A DNA stretch of 64,000 nucleotides, from assembly GCF_003060825.1 (NCBI RefSeq), contig NZ_CP028922.1, positions 2,148,501-2,212,500 of the forward strand, given 5' to 3'. Below, piece by piece: positions 9,146 to 19,297 of this stretch. The position numbers and the translations under genes are program-made. This DNA comes from Paenibacillus sp. CAA11. GTDB lineage: Bacteria > Bacillota > Bacilli > Paenibacillales > Paenibacillaceae. Within the stretch, counting starts at the first letter, position 1; the number at the start of each line of letters is the position of its first letter. Under the pieces are notes generated by a model. That model had not been told where the DNA came from, did no database searches, and was given only the letters and a program-made list of their open reading frames with translations.

Positions 9146-10180
9146 ATGACTGAACAGAATATATCAGAGCAGCACGGCCGCAAGCTTGGAGAGATCCCTC
9201 TTTCCGTACTTGATCTGGCTCCAATCATAGAGGGTTCAACAGCCGCGGATGCCTTAAAGAACAGCCTGGACTTAATCCGCCATGCTGAACGGTGGGGCTA
9301 TCATCGCTATTGGGTAGCGGAGCATCATAATATGCCGGGCATTGCCAGCTCGGCAACATCGGTGGTCATCGGCTATTTAGCCGCAGGAACTTCTACTATT
9401 CGCGTTGGCGCTGGCGGAATCATGCTTCCTAACCATGCCCCACTTGTTATAGCAGAGCAGTTCGGCACGCTGGAATCTCTATATCCCGGCCGAATTGATT
9501 TGGGACTAGGGCGGGCTCCGGGCAGTGATCGCCGGACAACGCTGGCCTTAAGAAGAGAGATTAACAGTGGTGAAGATTTCCCTGAGCTGCTTCAAGAGCT
9601 TAGGAACTTCTTTGATCCTACAGCGACTTCGTACCATGCGCCGGTCCGGGCGGTTCCCGGAGAAGGACTGAACATTCCGATCTGGCTGCTTGGGTCCAGC
9701 GACTTCAGTGCGCGGCTTGCTGCCGAGCTTGGCCTGCCGTTCGCCTTTGCCGGACATTTCTCTCCAGACTATATGGATAGAGCTCTGACGGTATATCGCA
9801 GCGCATTTAAGCCGTCCGAAGTTCTGGATAAGCCTTATGCCATGGTGGGGGTAAATGCAATAGCTGCAGATACCGATGAAGAGGCCGACTGGCTAGCTAC
9901 GACGATGGAACAGCAATTTTTAAATATTATCCGCGGCCGGACAGGGATGATTCAACCTCCTGTTGATCTGGAAGGGAAATGGAGTGAATATGAAAAGTCT
10001 GCTGTTCATAAGCAGTTAAGCTCAATGATTAAAGGCGGACCAGCAAAGGTCCGCACACAGCTGCAGCAGTTCCTTGATCGTACCGGGGCTGATGAGCTTA
10101 TTCTTACTTCTATGATTTATGATCATAAAGCCCGCCTACACAGTTACGAGATTATTGGGGAGTATACGAAGAAAGATTAA
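9146..10180 (+). CDS. Luciferase-like (LLM class) flavin-dependent oxidoreductase
   Basis: A 344-residue soluble enzyme of the bacterial luciferase superfamily, with an expected FMN-dependent TIM barrel. The segments [14 protein letters not shown] near residue 56 and [10 protein letters not shown] near residue 120 are characteristic of the subgroup often annotated as alkanal monooxygenase alpha-like. The true substrate is unknown. ATG 9146 follows GGAGGAG. It stands alone, ended by a hairpin at 10191-10224. Confidence 0.93.
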   Translation: MTEQNISEQHGRKLGEIPLSVLDLAPIIEGSTAADALKNSLDLIRHAERWGYHRYWVAEHHNMPGIASSATSVVIGYLAAGTSTIRVGAGGIMLPNHAPLVIAEQFGTLESLYPGRIDLGLGRAPGSDRRTTLALRREINSGEDFPELLQELRNFFDPTATSYHAPVRAVPGEGLNIPIWLLGSSDFSARLAAELGLPFAFAGHFSPDYMDRALTVYRSAFKPSEVLDKPYAMVGVNAIAADTDEEADWLATTMEQQFLNIIRGRTGMIQPPVDLEGKWSEYEKSAVHKQLSSMIKGGPAKVRTQLQQFLDRTGADELILTSMIYDHKARLHSYEIIGEYTKKD

Positions 10181-10190
10181 GTGTTGAGGA

Positions 10191-10228
10191 GAGAACCCCG
10201 GCCATGGAAGAAGGCTGGGGTTCTTTAA
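10191..10228 (+). terminator. Terminator of the LLM oxidoreductase gene
   Basis: AGAACCCCGGCC pairs with GGCTGGGGTTCT (one mismatch or bulge) and is followed by TTTAAT. Confidence 0.7.
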
Positions 10229-10422
10229 TGAAATAGCCCAAGTTTTGACCAGTCATCAGGATTAATAGAAAATGGTTTGCATTTTTATTAAACCCAGACC
10301 AAGGTCCAGGAAAAATATGGACTTTAGGTCGTTATATAAATGAGAAAAAGCAATTATAATCGATGTATACATACAACTTTAGACATCTTACGAATACAGT
10401 AAATGAGGAGTGAGAAAGGCCC

Positions 10423-11325
10423 GTGAGGAAATGGTCTATGTTATTTTTGGCAATGGTAACCGTTATTGTAATGGCTGGTTGCAGTGAAGAGCCAGTCCTT
10501 GACCAGGTTGCCAACACCATTGAGCAGAGCGTTAATGACAATGTAGAGCTGGTACAGAATCAGGCTGGAACGGAGGTTAATGAGGCTTTGGTTGGAGAGA
10601 ACCCGAAGGAACTTCATGCAGATATGAAGGTTGGGAAGGCTTCTAAGCTGCTCATGGATAATAAGGTTGGTGAGATCAAGGTTAAAGCCGGTTCAGGCGA
10701 TACAATCTCAGTAAAGGCCACAATTTGGTGGCAGAAGAGCAAGAATGCGAGCCAGCAAACACGTGAAGAAATAGCTAATCAAGCGAAGCTGTCTGTAGAT
10801 GTCCAAGGAGAGCAAATCATAATATCTACTCATGATAAAAACGATCCGAAGACAGACTTATGGAAGTGGGCACAGAAGAAATATCGTTATTCCAACTTTA
10901 GCATTGATTATGAAATTGAAGTCCCAACTACACTAAGCAGCTTTCACTTAAGCTCAGATGTAGGAAACATTGAACTTACAGGTTTGACCGGTGAATATGT
11001 TGTTAAGAGCGATGTTGGTAATGTGACTGTAAAAGAGGCACAGATTCAGGGCAAGTCCAGTATCAGTTCCGAGACGGGCTCGCTGAATGTTCAAATAGCC
11101 GGCATAGACCAGGATACAAGCCTTACAGTAAATGCGGAAGTTGGCAGTATCAAGGCTGATCTTGCTAGCGGCTTGAAGTGCAGCTTAACTGCTCGCGCAG
11201 AGCTAGGCAGTGTTACAGGGGTAGAGAAGGGGCTCCATAAGATTAATGGCGGGGGAGCTGAAATCAAATTAACTTCGTCCATTGGGTCCATTGACGTTAC
11301 CGGGGTAGAGGGCTTAAGTTCATAG
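10423..11325 (+). CDS. Lipoprotein with DUF4097-type beta-helix domain
   Basis: A 300-residue lipoprotein with lipobox VMAGC, Cys at about residue 21. From about residue 160 there are repeated short strands of the type SDVGNIEL, SDVGNVTV, AEVGSIKA, AELGSVTG and SSIGSIDV, the spacing expected for DUF4097 putative adhesin folds. It should sit on the outside of the cytoplasmic membrane. DUF4097 proteins are often linked to envelope stress in Firmicutes; nothing here proves a role. GTG 10423 is the start, with a purine-rich GAGTGAGAAAGG upstream. Confidence 0.85.
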   Translation: MRKWSMLFLAMVTVIVMAGCSEEPVLDQVANTIEQSVNDNVELVQNQAGTEVNEALVGENPKELHADMKVGKASKLLMDNKVGEIKVKAGSGDTISVKATIWWQKSKNASQQTREEIANQAKLSVDVQGEQIIISTHDKNDPKTDLWKWAQKKYRYSNFSIDYEIEVPTTLSSFHLSSDVGNIELTGLTGEYVVKSDVGNVTVKEAQIQGKSSISSETGSLNVQIAGIDQDTSLTVNAEVGSIKADLASGLKCSLTARAELGSVTGVEKGLHKINGGGAEIKLTSSIGSIDVTGVEGLSS

Positions 11326-11340
11326 CGAAATTCACAAAAA

Positions 11341-11370
11341 AAGGCAGCCGTTTGAGAGCTGCCTTTTTGG
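11341..11370. terminator. Terminator between DUF4097 and GGDEF genes
   Basis: AAGGCAGC pairs with GCTGCCTT, flanked by A's on one side and T's on the other, so it can act for both converging genes. Confidence 0.85.
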
Positions 11371-11389
11371 TGCTTAATAAGGATTATGA

Positions 11390-12964
11390 TCAAGGGTTCC
11401 GCTGATACAGAGTAACCTGATTTCTACCTTTATTCTTCGAGATATAAAGCGCCTGATCAGCTTGGTGTACCAGGGCTTCGATGTCTGTAGCATTAGCAGG
11501 ATAACTGGCAATCCCCATGGATACAGTGATGGAGATACTGGAGGAATTCAGCCGCTCAATCTGCTGCCTAAGGTCATCCGCAAAGTCATAGGCATCTTTT
11601 GAAGAGGTATCTGCCAAGATGATGGCAAACTCTTCGCCGCCATACCGATAACAGAAATAGCCTTCTCTAGTCTGCTGTGACATAAAATCAGCTAGCCGCT
11701 GCAGCACGTTATCTCCTTGCAGATGACCATATGAATCGTTGATTTGCTTGAAGTGATCAATATCCAGCAGGATCAAGCTGAATGGACGAGTACCCGTGAT
11801 GAGGGCCTCCATCATTTGGTCAAAAGACCGCCGATTGGGAATGCCTGTTAGCCCGTCAATCTGCACCTCAGTTTGGAGCTGGCCTATATATGAGTCTATG
11901 GCGTGAAAAGCCGTCTCAAAGCTCCGATACAAGAGGCGAATTTCGTAGGTTTTCGAGCCAAGCTCAGGCATGGGTCTACGATCTGTCCCGCGGTCCGTTG
12001 CCTCCACCGTATATTCGGCAAGCTGCTGAATAGGCTTAGCAATCCAGCGGGCAATTTGCCAGCCAACAAAGAGGATCACTCCTAGAAAGATCAGGCACTG
12101 GAAGAGCATGCGATTTCTTAGCTTCTCCAGAGGCTTATCCAGCAGGGAAGCCGGAGTTTGAGCGACGATGGCCCAGCGGCTCTTTTGTTCATAAGCATAG
12201 CCCGCAAGATATTCGATCCCCTTGGAATTTTTCACAATCTGAGCCCCGCTTTGACCATGAACGGCTTTTTGTATAACTTCATTCGCCAGGACAGACTGGT
12301 AGAGGCGGGATTTCTTAGGATGATAAATGAGCTTTCCTGAAGAATCCGTCACATATACATAGGAGCCATTGCCAAAAAAGTGCTCTTCAAGTGTGCTGGA
12401 TATAGCATTCTTCTCCTGAAGGTATATCGTTCCGCCTACAAATCCTTGGTATTTCCCTTGTTGGCTATAAACCGGGGCTGAGACTAGAATGATCAATCTT
12501 CCGGTTCTACTGACATAAGGCTCGGAGATCAGCATTTTCTTCTGCTTTACAGCTTGAATACTTGCAGTGGATTGCAGACGGTCCCCAACATGTGCGCCTG
12601 TCGTCTGAGGACTGATACTTTTGATCACCCGTGATGCATCCGCCCAAAAAATAGAATTAAAGTACTGCCGATTTTCGGCGAAGATATCACCTAGCAAAAC
12701 GGAGTTTATATGACCGTCTCTTTTTATAATATTGGCAATATACCCAATCTTCTCTTCCATGCTAACCAGCAGATTGCTTGTATCGGATGAAAGCTTCTTC
12801 GCGTATTGGTTGTTACTGATAAGATAAGTCTCTGTCAAAGATGCCTTGTTGGCGGAGTAAGCGCTTATGAGTCCTAAGATAATCGTAATTAGGACAGAGC
12901 AAATGACAAGCGAGCTAATAATGGAGCGCAGAGTTAGTCCTTTGCTCTTGAGGTTACGCAGCAT
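11390..12964 (-). CDS. Cache-GGDEF membrane diguanylate cyclase
   Basis: Predicted to make c-di-GMP from two GTP. Order: membrane helix near residues 10-32, an extracellular Cache sensor to about residue 280, a second helix near 285-305, a HAMP-like linker, then GGDEF to the end at residue 524. The active site reads RYGGEEF, intact. The usual inhibitory RxxD five residues upstream is REGY, so product inhibition may be lost. ATG 12964 is preferred over ATG 12988 because AGGTGG lies upstream of it. Repeat copy B occupies its promoter region, divergent from the GH9 cellulase. Confidence 0.93.
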   Translation of the reverse strand: MLRNLKSKGLTLRSIISSLVICSVLITIILGLISAYSANKASLTETYLISNNQYAKKLSSDTSNLLVSMEEKIGYIANIIKRDGHINSVLLGDIFAENRQYFNSIFWADASRVIKSISPQTTGAHVGDRLQSTASIQAVKQKKMLISEPYVSRTGRLIILVSAPVYSQQGKYQGFVGGTIYLQEKNAISSTLEEHFFGNGSYVYVTDSSGKLIYHPKKSRLYQSVLANEVIQKAVHGQSGAQIVKNSKGIEYLAGYAYEQKSRWAIVAQTPASLLDKPLEKLRNRMLFQCLIFLGVILFVGWQIARWIAKPIQQLAEYTVEATDRGTDRRPMPELGSKTYEIRLLYRSFETAFHAIDSYIGQLQTEVQIDGLTGIPNRRSFDQMMEALITGTRPFSLILLDIDHFKQINDSYGHLQGDNVLQRLADFMSQQTREGYFCYRYGGEEFAIILADTSSKDAYDFADDLRQQIERLNSSSISITVSMGIASYPANATDIEALVHQADQALYISKNKGRNQVTLYQRNP

Positions 12965-12999
12965 GTTGATATCCCACCTGACCGCCATAATTCAAATAG

Positions 13000-13092
13000 C
13001 TATATAGATTGAACTAAAGTTTTGCGTTGCACTTCTTGTTACAACGGTGCAATAAGGCTTGTGACATTCATTTCTTTAGTTCATTCTATGTA
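13000..13092 (+). repeat. Inverted-repeat element, copy B
   Basis: Arms CTATATAG-A-TTGAACTAAAG and the complementary CTTTAGTTCATTCTATG, about 20 bases each, enclose a more divergent middle. The inner pair here is GTTACAA with TTGTGAC, unlike GTTAT/ATAAC in copies A and C, so the inner stem is kept while the bases differ. It lies 36 bases upstream of the diguanylate cyclase start. Confidence 0.8.
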
Positions 13093-13445
13093 TTCGACAT
13101 ATTATTACAAACTATTAAGCGAACTGCAATATTCCTTCTTTCCTAAAATAATAGAAAATCTTTACTGATATTTAAATATCATATAGAAATTTTGGAAAAT
13201 AACAAATAAAAAATAAAAGTATAGATATTTCTGGATTAATATGGTATATATGAGACAGGGCCAAAGTGATCGCTTTGTAGTCACATGCAGCGCGTCCTTT
13301 ACTTCTCAACGAGAAAGTGAGGTGATCGGGCTGCTTTGTTATGTCCGTACAATTGGGGACAATAGCAATCAGCACCTTATACTGAAGAGCACAAATTTTG
13401 TGGCTTGCAGGCACTATCATTCTGTCTTATAAGAGGAGGAGTAAA
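13093..13445. other. Long untranslated region before the cellulases
   Basis: About 350 bases without a supported gene. 13100-13250 is very A+T-rich and is the likely promoter zone, but no single -35/-10 pair stands out. 13255-13400 is mixed in composition, with short pairings such as CAAAG/CTTTG (13261-13276) and TGTCC/GGACA (13350-13370 area). It matches no riboswitch class that I can recognise. Confidence 0.4.
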
Positions 13446-16193
13446 TTGAAGATCGGTGTGCGGAGGGGAAAGAGGATAAAGACGGTCGTATTATCTACAC
13501 TGTTGTTAGCGCTTACAACAGGTATGAGCTGGAATGCTGCTCCTGCGCGGGCTGCAGCAAGCCCCACGGATTACAACTATGCGGAGGCCTTACAAAAAGC
13601 AATTTATTTCTATGAAGCGCAGCGTTCAGGAGATTTACCGGAAGATAACCGGGTCAAATGGCGGGGGGACTCCGGTATGCAGGATGGAGCTGATGTCGGT
13701 CATGACCTGACAGGAGGCTGGTATGACGCCGGGGATCATGTCAAATTTGGACTGCCTATGGCCTATTCAGCAACAATGCTGGCCTGGTCTGTATATGAAT
13801 ACAAGGAAGGCTACGAACAATCAGGCCAGCTGGAGGAGATTCTGGACAATATTCGCTGGGCAACAGACTATTTCATGAAAGCGCATACGGCTCCGAATGA
13901 GTTCTACGGTCAAATTGGTAATGGCACTGCGGACCATAATTGGTGGGGACCTGCCGAGGTCATGCCCATGGATCGGCCAGCTTATAAGATTGATGCTGCT
14001 AATCCAGGGTCAGATCTAGCCGGCGAGACAGCAGCTGCACTGGCGGCATCCTCTATTATTTTTAAAGACAGCGATCCGGCCTATTCAGCCAAGCTGCTCA
14101 AGCATGCCAAAGAGCTGTATCAATTTGCAGATCAATATCGTGGTAAATACTCGGACAGCATCACAGATGTCAAGCAGTATTACAATTCCTGGAGCGGCTA
14201 TGCGGATGAGCTAAGCTGGGGCGGTATCTGGCTGTATCTGGCGACGAACGAGCAAACCTATCTGGACAAAGCTATTGAAGCCAGCAAGCAGTGGGGAACT
14301 AACCAATCCGGAGAATGGGATTACAAATGGACTCACTCCTGGGACGACAAGCATTTGGGCGCAGCTTTGATGTTGTCCAAAATAACTGGCGACCCTAAGT
14401 TTGTTCAAGTCATAGAGAAGAATATTCAATATTGGACGACCGGGGTGCCGGAGACCGGCGAAAGAGTAACCTATACCCCTGGCGGACTCGCTCATCTCGA
14501 TCAGTGGGGAGCCTTGCGGTATGCGGCGAATGAAGCTTTCTTAGCCTTCGTCTATGCGGATTGGGAGACAGACCCGGTGAAGAAGCAGACGGCGCGTTCT
14601 TTTGCCGAGAAGCAAATCTTATACATGCTGGGAGATAATCCGCGAAATAGTAGCTATGTAGTTGGCTATGGCAATAACTCTCCGCAGCATCCTCACCATA
14701 GAACGGCACACGGTTCATGGGCAGACAGTCAGTCTGTACCGTCGGAGCATCGGCATGTGCTGTATGGAGCTCTGGTTGGCGGCCCATCGAAGACAGATGC
14801 TTACACAGACAGTATTGGGGACTATGTCTCTAATGAAGTAGCGATAGACTATAATGCTGCATTTACAGGTGCACTGGCCAAAATGGCGATTCTTCATGGG
14901 AAAGGACAAGAGCCCTTAGCTCAATTCCCGGATCCTGAAGTCCCGGAAGATGAAATGTTCGTGGAAGCCTCGGTGAATGCAAGCGGCAGTAACTTTGTTG
15001 AAATAAGAGCGCTGCTGAATAACCGTTCCGGCTGGCCGGCAAGAGCAAGCGACGCTCTGTCTTTCCGTTATTTTGTAGATTTAAGTGAGGCTGCGGCTGC
15101 CGGATATGGACCGGAGGATATTACAGTTACTGCTGGCGGGTATAACCAAGGCGCTCAGATATCCCAGCTTCAACCTTACGACGTTGACAACCATATCTAT
15201 TATATCTCAGTAGATTTTTCAGGTACGCGAATATATCCAGGAGGTCAATCCGCATTCCGAAAGGAAGTTCAATTCAGAATTGCGGCCCCGCTGAACACAA
15301 ACTTCTGGGATAACCGCAATGATTACTCCTTCGAAGGAATCTCCACAGACGGAGCAGCGCCGGTGAAGGCCGTGAATATTCCTGTGTATGATGCAGGTGT
15401 GAAGGTATACGGCGAGCTTCCTGGTGGAGGAACTACTCCCGGTGAACCTACGATTCCATCGGCCCCAAAATCAGTAAAGGCCGAAGCGGGCGACAGAGTC
15501 GTTAAGCTCTCATGGAATAAAGTGAGCGGAGCACACAGCTATAAGGTTTACCGGTCTTTGGTGAGCGGAGGGCCTTATACCGAGTTGGGTACTGAGGTTG
15601 CTGCTGAGTTTACGGATGATAACGTAGAGAATGACATCACTTATTATTATGTGATCAAGGCGGTAAATGGCGCAGGTGTCAGTGCAGATTCTGTACAGGT
15701 CAGCGCCAAACCGCGGGAGAGCAATCCGCCGGTGGATGGCGTGCTGAAGGTTCAATATCGCACAAACGATACGAACGCGGATGATAACCAAATTCGTCCA
15801 CTGCTTCGGATTGTGAACACGGGCCAAGAGGCCATCTCACTCAGCGATGTTAAGATCAGGTATTATTACACCGCAGAAGGGGATCGTCCACAGCAATTTC
15901 ATTGTGATTATGCCTTGATCGGTTCAGAACTTGTTAAAGGCACTTTTGTGAAGCTGGAGAAGCCTGTCGCAGGCGCAGATCATTATGTAGAATTATCATT
16001 TACCTCAGAAGCAGGGATTCTCTCGCCAGGAAGTGATAGCGGGGATATCCAGGTTCGTCTGAATAAGACCGACTGGTCGAACTATCATGAACAGGATGAT
16101 TTCTCTTACAAAGGAGATCAGCAGTCTTATGTGGATTGGGATCAAATCACTTTATATCATAACGGCACGTTGATCTGGGGCGTAGAGCCTTAA
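13446..16193 (+). CDS. GH9 endoglucanase with CBM3c-FN3-CBM3b
   Basis: Secreted cellulase, 915 residues. A basic start and signal peptide end near APARAAA at about residue 36. The GH9 domain follows (GGWYDAGDHVKFG near residue 90 holds the catalytic Asp pair; NEVAIDYNAAF near residue 463 holds the catalytic Glu). Then come a CBM3c-like module (about 500-655), which usually makes such enzymes processive, an FN3 domain (about 668-755) and a cellulose-binding CBM3b (762-915). There is no dockerin, so it is a free enzyme. TTG 13446 is the start, with AGGAGGAG six bases upstream. It is 31 bases ahead of the GH48 gene. Confidence 0.95.
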   Translation: MKIGVRRGKRIKTVVLSTLLLALTTGMSWNAAPARAAASPTDYNYAEALQKAIYFYEAQRSGDLPEDNRVKWRGDSGMQDGADVGHDLTGGWYDAGDHVKFGLPMAYSATMLAWSVYEYKEGYEQSGQLEEILDNIRWATDYFMKAHTAPNEFYGQIGNGTADHNWWGPAEVMPMDRPAYKIDAANPGSDLAGETAAALAASSIIFKDSDPAYSAKLLKHAKELYQFADQYRGKYSDSITDVKQYYNSWSGYADELSWGGIWLYLATNEQTYLDKAIEASKQWGTNQSGEWDYKWTHSWDDKHLGAALMLSKITGDPKFVQVIEKNIQYWTTGVPETGERVTYTPGGLAHLDQWGALRYAANEAFLAFVYADWETDPVKKQTARSFAEKQILYMLGDNPRNSSYVVGYGNNSPQHPHHRTAHGSWADSQSVPSEHRHVLYGALVGGPSKTDAYTDSIGDYVSNEVAIDYNAAFTGALAKMAILHGKGQEPLAQFPDPEVPEDEMFVEASVNASGSNFVEIRALLNNRSGWPARASDALSFRYFVDLSEAAAAGYGPEDITVTAGGYNQGAQISQLQPYDVDNHIYYISVDFSGTRIYPGGQSAFRKEVQFRIAAPLNTNFWDNRNDYSFEGISTDGAAPVKAVNIPVYDAGVKVYGELPGGGTTPGEPTIPSAPKSVKAEAGDRVVKLSWNKVSGAHSYKVYRSLVSGGPYTELGTEVAAEFTDDNVENDITYYYVIKAVNGAGVSADSVQVSAKPRESNPPVDGVLKVQYRTNDTNADDNQIRPLLRIVNTGQEAISLSDVKIRYYYTAEGDRPQQFHCDYALIGSELVKGTFVKLEKPVAGADHYVELSFTSEAGILSPGSDSGDIQVRLNKTDWSNYHEQDDFSYKGDQQSYVDWDQITLYHNGTLIWGVEP

Positions 16194-16224
16194 GTTAAAT
16201 GATCTGGAGAGGAATGAGGATGTA

Positions 16225-19221
16225 ATGAGGACAAAATCAGCATTCAAGAAGCCCATCTCCATCATGATGACAGCAGTGTTAACACTATCATTGACGTTTA
16301 GCTCATTTCAATTGGGTACGCCAAAAGCAGCGGCTGCCGCTTCTGTAGAAGGCACACGCTTTTTACAGCTTTATGATCAGCTTAAAGATCCGAAGAGTGG
16401 TTATTTCTCTGCTGAAGGCATTCCCTATCATTCGGTAGAGACCTTAATGAGCGAGGCGCCAGATTATGGGCACATGACGACTTCCGAGGCCTACAGCTAC
16501 TGGATGTGGCTCGAAGTACTGTATGGACACTATACTGGCGACTGGACCAAGCTGGAAGGCGCCTGGGACAATATGGAGAAGTATATGATTCCTATCAATG
16601 AAGGAGACGGCAAGGAAGAGCAGCCTACGATGAGCTATTATAATCCCAATAGTCCCGCTACTTATGCAGCTGAATATGCCCAGCCGGATCAATATCCAAG
16701 CCGCCTCACAAGTGAGTACCCTGCCGGTAAGGATCCGCTCGATGCTGAGCTGAAATCTACTTACGGCAACAATCAAACCTATATGATGCACTGGCTGCTT
16801 GACGTGGACAATTGGTACGGCTATGGGAACCTGTTGAATCCCGGCCATACGGCAACCTATGTGAACACCTTCCAACGCGGAGAGCAGGAGTCTGTCTTTG
16901 AGACGGTTCCGCATCCTTCCCAGGATGACAAGTCCTTTGGCAAGCCGAATGAAGGCTTCATGACCTTGTTCACCAAGGAGAACAATGCTCCCGCTGCGCA
17001 GTGGCGCTACACAAGCGCTGCTGATGCGGATGCCAGAGCCGTGCAGGCGATGTTCTGGGCCAAGAAATTGGGGTACGATAATGAAGTATATTTGAAGAAA
17101 GCCGAGAAAATGGGCGACTATCTTCGTTACACGATGTACGATAAATACTTCCAGAAGATTGGAAGCGCTTCAGATGGGAAGCCGACCGCGGGCACAGGCA
17201 AGGATGCAAGCCATTACCTGCTCTCTTGGTATGCATCATGGGGTGGCGGCTTGGGTCAAAGCGGCAACTGGGCATGGCGGATTGGAGCGAGCCATGTGCA
17301 TCAAGGCTATCAGAACGTTGTTGCCGCATATGCTCTATCCGATGCCGAGAATGGAGGTCTTGTTCCTGCATCTCCAACGGCTGAGCAGGACTGGGATACT
17401 TCACTGAAGCGTCAGTTGGAGTTCTATAACTGGCTGCAGTCCAGCGAAGGAGCGATTGCAGGGGGCGCCACAAACAGCTGGGACGGTGCCTATAAGGCTT
17501 ATCCTGCTGGAATCAGTACGTTCTATGATATGGCTTATGACTCTGCCCCGGTGTATCACGATCCCGAGTCCAATAACTGGTTCGGCATGCAGGCATGGCC
17601 TGTCGAGCGTGTAGCTGAGCTCTATTACATTTTGGCAAGCAATGGAGATACCTCTTCAGAGAACTTCAAGATGGCTAAGAAAGTGATTGAGAACTGGGTA
17701 GATTGGTCCATGGATTACGCATTTGCAGGGGAGCGCCCTGTATCTGATGCGGAAGGCTATTATTTAGATGCAGATGGCAAGCGAATTCTTGGCGGGAAAG
17801 ATGTTCAGGTGGCCACAGTTCCTGCGCCTGGGGAGTTCTGGCTGCCCAGCAATTTGGAATGGCAGGGCCAGCCGGATACCTGGAAAGGCTTTGAGAATCA
17901 TACGGGCAACAACAACCTTCATGTCGTTACCAAAGATCCTGGACAAGACGCAGGTGTTCTCGGAAGCTATGTGAAAGCGCTGACCTTCTTTGCAGCCGGT
18001 ACGAAGGCTGAAAAGGGCAGCTATACCCCGCTTGGCGAAGAAGCGAAGCTGCTGTCCAAAAATCTTCTGAATACCGCATGGAACTATAATGACGGTGTTG
18101 GAATTACCACCAAAGAAGCTCGTAAGGAGTATTACCGCTATTTTACGAATGAAATCTATATTCCTGACGGCTGGTCCGGCAAATTTGGCCAAGGCAATAC
18201 GATCCCGGGCAATCAAGGCGTTCCTTCCGATCCTTCCAAGGGAGGTAAGGGGAAATATCTAAGCTATGCTGAACTTAGACCGAATATTAAGAACGATCCT
18301 GACTGGGCTTACCTTGAGAATAAGTATAAAACCTCATGGAATGCACAAACGAAGAAATGGGATGATGGTGCTCCGGAATTTACGTACCATCGCTTCTGGT
18401 CCCAAGTGGATATGGCGACAGCCTATGCCGAATATGACCGTCTCATTAATGGCGGCGGCTCTGGGCCGGTAGATCCTGTCGCACCGAAGGCTCCCGGCAA
18501 TGTCAAAGCGGCTGCAGGGGATGCCAAAGTTGTGCTGACTTGGAGCAAGCCATCAGGCGCTGAAAGCTATACAGTGAAGAGAGCTGAAACAAGCGGTGGC
18601 CCTTACACTGAAATTGCAACGGTAACGACAAATTCATTCACGGATTCAAGTGTTGTGAATGATACGACCTATTACTATGTAGTATCAGCTGCTAATGCAA
18701 TTGGCGTGAGCCCTGATTCTGCTGAGGTAAGCGCCAAGCCAACCGCGGCTCCGGTTCCAGCCAAAGGTGACCTCGTCGTGGAATACAAGGTGAACGATTC
18801 GAATCCGGGAGACAATCAAATCCGTCCTACGCTGCGTGTAGTGAACAAGGGGACAGAATCTGTTGATCTGAGTCAGGTGAAGGTTCGCTATTACTTCACG
18901 GCTGATGGGGCTACTGGACAAGAGTTTCATTGCGATTACGCCGTTGTAGGCAGCGGCAACATTCAAGGAAGCTTCGTGAAGGTGGATCCTCCGGTAACCG
19001 GTGCGGATCATTATCTTGAAATTTCATTTGCACCTGGAGCGGGTACAATTGCACCGGGAAGCGACAGCGGTGAGATCCAAATTCGTATGAATAAGGCGGA
19101 CTGGTCGAATTACAATGAGAAGGATGATTTCTCATTCGATCCGGTCAAGACTTCTCTGGCGGCATGGGAGAAAACACCTTTATACTTGAATGGTAAGCTT
19201 GTGTGGGGTCTTGAGCCTTAA
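16225..19221 (+). CDS. GH48 cellobiohydrolase with FN3-CBM3
   Basis: Secreted processive exocellulase acting from the reducing end of chains, the classic partner of a GH9 enzyme. 998 residues: signal peptide to about residue 38, GH48 catalytic domain to about 740 (TTSEAYSYWMW near residue 87 contains the family's proposed acid Glu; the rest follows the family closely), FN3 about 745-835, CBM3 about 848-998. The FN3-CBM3 tail closely resembles that of the preceding GH9 gene. No dockerin. ATG 16225 has a GGAGAGGA site upstream. Same transcription unit as the GH9 gene. Confidence 0.96.
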   Translation: MRTKSAFKKPISIMMTAVLTLSLTFSSFQLGTPKAAAAASVEGTRFLQLYDQLKDPKSGYFSAEGIPYHSVETLMSEAPDYGHMTTSEAYSYWMWLEVLYGHYTGDWTKLEGAWDNMEKYMIPINEGDGKEEQPTMSYYNPNSPATYAAEYAQPDQYPSRLTSEYPAGKDPLDAELKSTYGNNQTYMMHWLLDVDNWYGYGNLLNPGHTATYVNTFQRGEQESVFETVPHPSQDDKSFGKPNEGFMTLFTKENNAPAAQWRYTSAADADARAVQAMFWAKKLGYDNEVYLKKAEKMGDYLRYTMYDKYFQKIGSASDGKPTAGTGKDASHYLLSWYASWGGGLGQSGNWAWRIGASHVHQGYQNVVAAYALSDAENGGLVPASPTAEQDWDTSLKRQLEFYNWLQSSEGAIAGGATNSWDGAYKAYPAGISTFYDMAYDSAPVYHDPESNNWFGMQAWPVERVAELYYILASNGDTSSENFKMAKKVIENWVDWSMDYAFAGERPVSDAEGYYLDADGKRILGGKDVQVATVPAPGEFWLPSNLEWQGQPDTWKGFENHTGNNNLHVVTKDPGQDAGVLGSYVKALTFFAAGTKAEKGSYTPLGEEAKLLSKNLLNTAWNYNDGVGITTKEARKEYYRYFTNEIYIPDGWSGKFGQGNTIPGNQGVPSDPSKGGKGKYLSYAELRPNIKNDPDWAYLENKYKTSWNAQTKKWDDGAPEFTYHRFWSQVDMATAYAEYDRLINGGGSGPVDPVAPKAPGNVKAAAGDAKVVLTWSKPSGAESYTVKRAETSGGPYTEIATVTTNSFTDSSVVNDTTYYYVVSAANAIGVSPDSAEVSAKPTAAPVPAKGDLVVEYKVNDSNPGDNQIRPTLRVVNKGTESVDLSQVKVRYYFTADGATGQEFHCDYAVVGSGNIQGSFVKVDPPVTGADHYLEISFAPGAGTIAPGSDSGEIQIRMNKADWSNYNEKDDFSFDPVKTSLAAWEKTPLYLNGKLVWGLEP

Positions 19222-19261
19222 AGAGCCCAGCTTGTATGGAAGTGATTAGTTAACTGGCAAG

Positions 19262-19290
19262 TTGACATCCGCTCTTGAAATAAGTATGAT
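19262..19290 (+). promoter_or_regulatory. SigA-type promoter of the AspRS leader
   Basis: TTGACA at 19262-19267, a 17-base spacer and TATGAT at 19285-19290. The start of transcription should be near 19297. Confidence 0.75.
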
Positions 19291-19297
19291 AATTCCA

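Noticed and set aside
13241..13432. 63-residue ORF before the GH9 gene
   Set aside because: No ribosome site, odd composition, and overlaps the likely leader; the GH9 start at TTG 13446 explains the region better.
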